Positions 60,476 through 63,322 of a stretch of 63,322 nt of DNA are shown here, piece after piece. A model generated the notes under the pieces. It was not told the DNA's origin and did no database searches. It saw only the letters and a program-made list of their open reading frames with translations. The stretch is taken from the NCBI GenBank assembly GCA_017408985.1, contig JAFQTO010000004.1, forward strand, positions 1-63,322, in the 5' to 3' direction. The position numbers and the translations under genes were made by a program. Every line of letters starts with the position of its first letter. Position 1 is the stretch's first letter. The DNA comes from Clostridia bacterium. GTDB lineage: Bacteria; Bacillota; Clostridia; Oscillospirales; Butyricicoccaceae.

Positions 60476-61500
60476 AACTGAACCCTCCCGTCAAAAGCCT
60501 GGGCAAACGCCGCAATAAGCGCGCCCGTGTTTCTCACGTCCTCCGTATGCAGTACCTCAACGGGTGAGTGCATATACTTGAGGGGCAGGGACATAACGAA
60601 TGTGCCTACGCCCTTGCCTGCCAGCTGTATGCTCCACGCATTGGTGCCGCTGCCTGCGGGGCAGGGTGTCACCTGATAGGGTATATTATTGTCATCGGCA
60701 GCCTTCTTGACAAGTGCGAACAGTTCGGGACGGCTGTTGTAGCCGATGTCGATTATAGGACCCTTGCCCAGCTCGCATACTACCTCGGGTGCGTCCTGAG
60801 TCTTGGCGTGGGACACGTCGATAGCGATGGCAAACTCAGGCTTGTGTCTGTAAGCTACGTACAGCGAGCCGTGGCCGCCCAGCTCTTCCTTGATGCTGGC
60901 GCAGACCAGCAGGTTGACCTTGAGCTGTTTGTTGCGCAAAAGCTCAAGAGCGTGGAGGATACATACGAAGCAGGCTCTGTCGTCCAGCGCCTTGGAGCAC
61001 AGCTTGTTACCCAGCAGTTCAAAGGGCGGATTATAAAACGCCATATAATCACCCACGCGCACCACCCTGCGTGCTTCCTCGGCAGTCATACCGATGTCCA
61101 CCGTCATATCGCCAATGGGAATGGAGGCTGTGGGGTCATCCTGCATAATTGCGGGGATAGTGCCCACCACTCCGCGAATAACCCCCTCACGGGTCAGCAC
61201 GGCAAGCTCACTGCCGGGCAGCATACGCTGATCGACGCCGATTGCCATAAACCGCAGAAAACCGCCGTCGGTTATCCCGGTAACGATAAATCCTATCTGA
61301 TCGATATGTGCGTCCAGCATAAGAGTGGGCGCACCTTCAACACCGCAGGAAAGGAATCCCGTCACGTTGCCGAATTCGTCGATCTGAACCTCGTCGGTGT
61401 ATTCGCGTAACAGCTCTGCGGCAATGGCGCTGACGCGCTTTTCGTCACCCGAAACACCAAACTCGCTTGTCAGCCGTTTGATCTTGTCTACAAGTTCCAA
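60472..61500 (-). CDS. M42-family aminopeptidase, paralog 1
   Basis: 342 aa. The start is TTG at 61500: an in-frame TAA lies just upstream, and AAAGGAG sits about 10 nt away. Metal site: 'DAHIDQIGF', 'KALDDRAC', 'SIKEELGGHGS', 'AIDVSHAKT' and 'KYMHSPVEV'. The GGHGS after the Glu pair and the acidic/His context 'DVSHAKTQD' make it distinct from the other three. It lies 15 nt after murD. Confidence 0.89.
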   Translation of the reverse strand: MELVDKIKRLTSEFGVSGDEKRVSAIAAELLREYTDEVQIDEFGNVTGFLSCGVEGAPTLMLDAHIDQIGFIVTGITDGGFLRFMAIGVDQRMLPGSELAVLTREGVIRGVVGTIPAIMQDDPTASIPIGDMTVDIGMTAEEARRVVRVGDYMAFYNPPFELLGNKLCSKALDDRACFVCILHALELLRNKQLKVNLLVCASIKEELGGHGSLYVAYRHKPEFAIAIDVSHAKTQDAPEVVCELGKGPIIDIGYNSRPELFALVKKAADDNNIPYQVTPCPAGSGTNAWSIQLAGKGVGTFVMSLPLKYMHSPVEVLHTEDVRNTGALIAAFAQAFDGRVQL

Positions 61501-61515
61501 AATTACAACACTCCT

Positions 61516-62874
61516 TTACTTAAGGTCGGCTACAGCCTTCTTGAAGAATTTTCCACGTTCCATAAAGTTGGGGAATTGGTCAAAGCTTGCACAGGCAGGG
61601 GAGAACAGCACTACCGAACCGCTCTGCGCGATCTCACGGCAGGCCTGCACGGTAGAGAGCAGATCGTCATACCTGAATATGCGGGGCTTTTTGGGATTTT
61701 TTGCACCCAGAACGGCGGCCTCGATCTTGTCTGCGGTGGCGCCGCACAGCATCAAAGTGTCCACCCTCTCGCAGACCAGCTCACCGAAATCGTCAAAAGC
61801 GATCTTCTTGTCATATCCGCCTGCGATAAGCACTACGGGACAGTCAAAGCACATCAGTCCCGCCTGCGAGCGTGTGGGACTGCTGGCGATGGAGTCGTTA
61901 TAGTATTTTACCCCGTCCAACTCCCGTGTAAACTCTATGCGGTGCTCAACGCCCGTAAAGGTATCCGCCACCTGCATGATGCTGTCAATACTTACCTCTC
62001 CTTCGGTTGCCGCCAGCGCCGCCATAAAGTTGGCTATATTGTGCCTGCCGGGTATGCGCAGACGGTCTGCACGCAGCAGAGGTCTGCCGTCTTTGCAGAT
62101 GTTCTCGCCGTCAAAGCTGTAGCCGTTTGCAGTGGTATTCAGCGAAAAATACCTGACCGCTCCCTGACATTTTTCGCCGAAACTGCGGGTGGTAAGATCG
62201 TCAAAGTTCAGCACACAGCGGCAGTTTGAGTCCTGATGGCGGAGCAGGTTGAATTTTGCATCGGTGTATTCATCCATACCACGGTGCCAGTCAAGATGGT
62301 TGGGTGTTACGTTGGTTATTACCGCCGTGTGGGGAGAGTGAGTCATATCCATCAGCTGAAAAGACGACAGCTCCACCACAACACGGCTGTTTTGGTTCAT
62401 CTCGTCCAGACGGGGCAGCAGGGGCGCGCCGATGTTGCCGCCGAGGAATACCTCATACCCTTGAGCGCGCAGCAGCTCTGCAATGATGGTGGAGGTGGTG
62501 GTCTTGCCGTCCGAGCCGGTTATGGCGGTTATGGGGCAGGGGCAGAGGGAGAAGAATACGTCCATCTCCGATGTCACCGCAGCGCCCCGTGCTTTGGCCG
62601 CCTCAAGAGCGGGCACGTCGGGGCGCACGCCGGGCGTGCGGAAAATAACGTCGCCCTCAACCGAGTCCAGATACCCCTCGCCCAGTACTAATTTTACCTT
62701 ATGTTCTTTAAGCTCACCTAAAAATCCGGGGTCAAACTGACTTTCACTCTTTTTGTCGTGAACGTACAGCTCACAGCGTGAATGCAGCATACGGATAAGC
62801 GGGGTGTTGGACACGCCCGCGCCTATTACCGAGACCTTTTTACCTTTAAGCGAAGCGAGAAAATCGCAAAGCAT
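61516..62874 (-). CDS. murD: UDP-N-acetylmuramoyl-L-alanine--D-glutamate ligase
   Basis: 452 aa from ATG 62874, chosen for the GGAGGCG site just upstream; a TTG five codons earlier would overlap it. MurD adds D-Glu to UDP-MurNAc-L-Ala in the cytoplasm using ATP. Seen: N-terminal UDP-binding Rossmann-like part ('VSVIGAGVSNTP'), ATP loop 'ITGSDGKTTT' (residues 119-127), 'NVTPNHLDWH' (MurD hallmark) and 'YNDSIASSPTRS', with 'LIAGGYDKK' in the C-terminal domain. First gene of an operon with four aminopeptidases, not with other mur genes. Confidence 0.95.
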   Translation of the reverse strand: MLCDFLASLKGKKVSVIGAGVSNTPLIRMLHSRCELYVHDKKSESQFDPGFLGELKEHKVKLVLGEGYLDSVEGDVIFRTPGVRPDVPALEAAKARGAAVTSEMDVFFSLCPCPITAITGSDGKTTTSTIIAELLRAQGYEVFLGGNIGAPLLPRLDEMNQNSRVVVELSSFQLMDMTHSPHTAVITNVTPNHLDWHRGMDEYTDAKFNLLRHQDSNCRCVLNFDDLTTRSFGEKCQGAVRYFSLNTTANGYSFDGENICKDGRPLLRADRLRIPGRHNIANFMAALAATEGEVSIDSIMQVADTFTGVEHRIEFTRELDGVKYYNDSIASSPTRSQAGLMCFDCPVVLIAGGYDKKIAFDDFGELVCERVDTLMLCGATADKIEAAVLGAKNPKKPRIFRYDDLLSTVQACREIAQSGSVVLFSPACASFDQFPNFMERGKFFKKAVADLK

Positions 62875-62910
62875 CAAAAACGCCTCCAAAACAGATGAAT
62901 ATATATAATT

Positions 62911-62939
62911 AGTATATTACAAACACCACTTTTTGACAA
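62911..62939 (-). promoter_or_regulatory. Sigma-A promoter of the murD operon
   Basis: On the minus strand TTGTCA and TATACT are spaced by 17 nt, 37 nt before the murD start; it faces away from the rnpB promoter 11 nt further on. Confidence 0.8.
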
Positions 62940-62949
62940 GTAAGGATGC

Positions 62950-62978
62950 TTGATAAAACTGTAAACTTATGTTATAAT
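62950..62978 (+). promoter_or_regulatory. Sigma-A promoter of rnpB
   Basis: TTGATA (62950-62955), 17 nt, perfect TATAAT (62973-62978), followed by the predicted RNA start about 7 nt later. Confidence 0.9.
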
Positions 62979-62984
62979 TCTTTT

Positions 62985-63322
62985 GTCGGCCGGCCGAACG
63001 ACCGCGCCCGCGCAAGCGGGTGAGGAAAGTCCGGGCTTCACAGAGCAGGGTAGCTGATAACGTCAGCCGAGAGTAATCTCCGGACAAGTGCAACAGAGAT
63101 ATACCGCCTCACTCTTGTGGGGTAAGGGTGGAAAGGTGAGGTAAGAGCTCACCGGCGGAGCAGGTAACTGCCCCGTCCTGTAAACTCTATCCGAAGCAAC
63201 ACCGACTCGAGGGATACGGCTTGCTCGGCCAATCTTCGGACAGGTGGCTTGAGGCGTGGGGTGACCCATTGCCCAGATAGATGGTCGTTTAAGACAGAAC
63301 CCGGCTTACAGACCGACCGACA
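62985..63322 (+). ncRNA. rnpB: RNase P RNA
   Basis: The conserved core 'GAGGAAAGTCCGGGC' near the 5' end, 'ACAGAACCCGGCTTACAG' near the 3' end and the central 'GGTGGAAAGGTGAGGTAAGAGCTCACCG' elements identify bacterial RNase P RNA (tRNA 5' maturation). The first bases (TGTCGGCCGG) pair with the last (CCGACCGACA) to give helix P1 with one mismatch, so the mature RNA starts near 62984-62985 and ends exactly at the window edge. The region looks complete. Confidence 0.96.

Overview
The window looks like chromosomal DNA of an anaerobic, Gram-positive Clostridia (Oscillospiraceae/Ruminococcaceae-like, probably a gut or rumen lineage). The evidence is rubrerythrin, strong AGGAGG-type ribosome binding sites, sigma-A promoters, S-layer homology (SLH) domains, lipoproteins without outer-membrane genes, a long-form HPF, and DUF1846 and M42 families typical of Firmicutes. 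Assignment below class level is a guess. No tRNA, rRNA, CRISPR array, transposase or phage gene was seen.

Layout. (1) 1-3900: two overlapping genes for secreted cell-surface proteins (the first cut by the window edge) and a 49-codon peptide gene, ending in a strong bidirectional terminator. (2) 3964-12427, minus strand: hflC, hflK, a citrate lyase ligase-like gene, rubrerythrin, secA and two tandem EamA/DMT exporters. (3) 12622-30167, plus strand: a large catabolic block of one MmgE/PrpD protein, six tandem N-acyl-D-amino-acid deacylase paralogs, three tandem M20 dipeptidase paralogs of 469 aa each and two tandem M20D amidohydrolases of 397 aa each. These are packed with 3-24 nt gaps, and the stop-proximal codons of several genes serve as the ribosome binding site of the next. 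(4) 30238-32332: a phosphosugar-binding SIS gene broken by an in-frame TGA, divergent from an archaeal-type triosephosphate isomerase homolog and a YjbQ-family gene. (5) 32692-51337: an orphan peptide-type ABC substrate-binding lipoprotein, then three giant surface genes (1925, 2413 and 1063 aa). These carry eleven copies of a module resembling a degenerate SGNH/DUF4886 hydrolase, mixed with SLH, Ig-like, InlB-type and NlpC/P60 domains. (6) 51439-63322: housekeeping genes (DUF1846, flavodoxin-fold reductase, hpf, a THUMP RNA methyltransferase) and a minus-strand operon murD - four M42 aminopeptidases - methionine gamma-lyase-like - ruvC, divergent from the RNase P RNA gene, which ends exactly at the window edge.

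How it fits together (inference). The 12.6-30.2 kb block would release free amino acids from N-acylated or D-configured amino acids and dipeptides in the cytoplasm. The substrate-binding lipoprotein could feed it, but no permease or ATPase is present. The SGNH-like surface array is the best candidate for an undescribed system: three adjacent genes share the module, and two of them share an almost identical promoter (26 of 30 positions). The module keeps the family scaffold but lacks the recognisable serine nucleophile and the Asp-x-x-His block, so it may be a binding or structural element rather than an enzyme.
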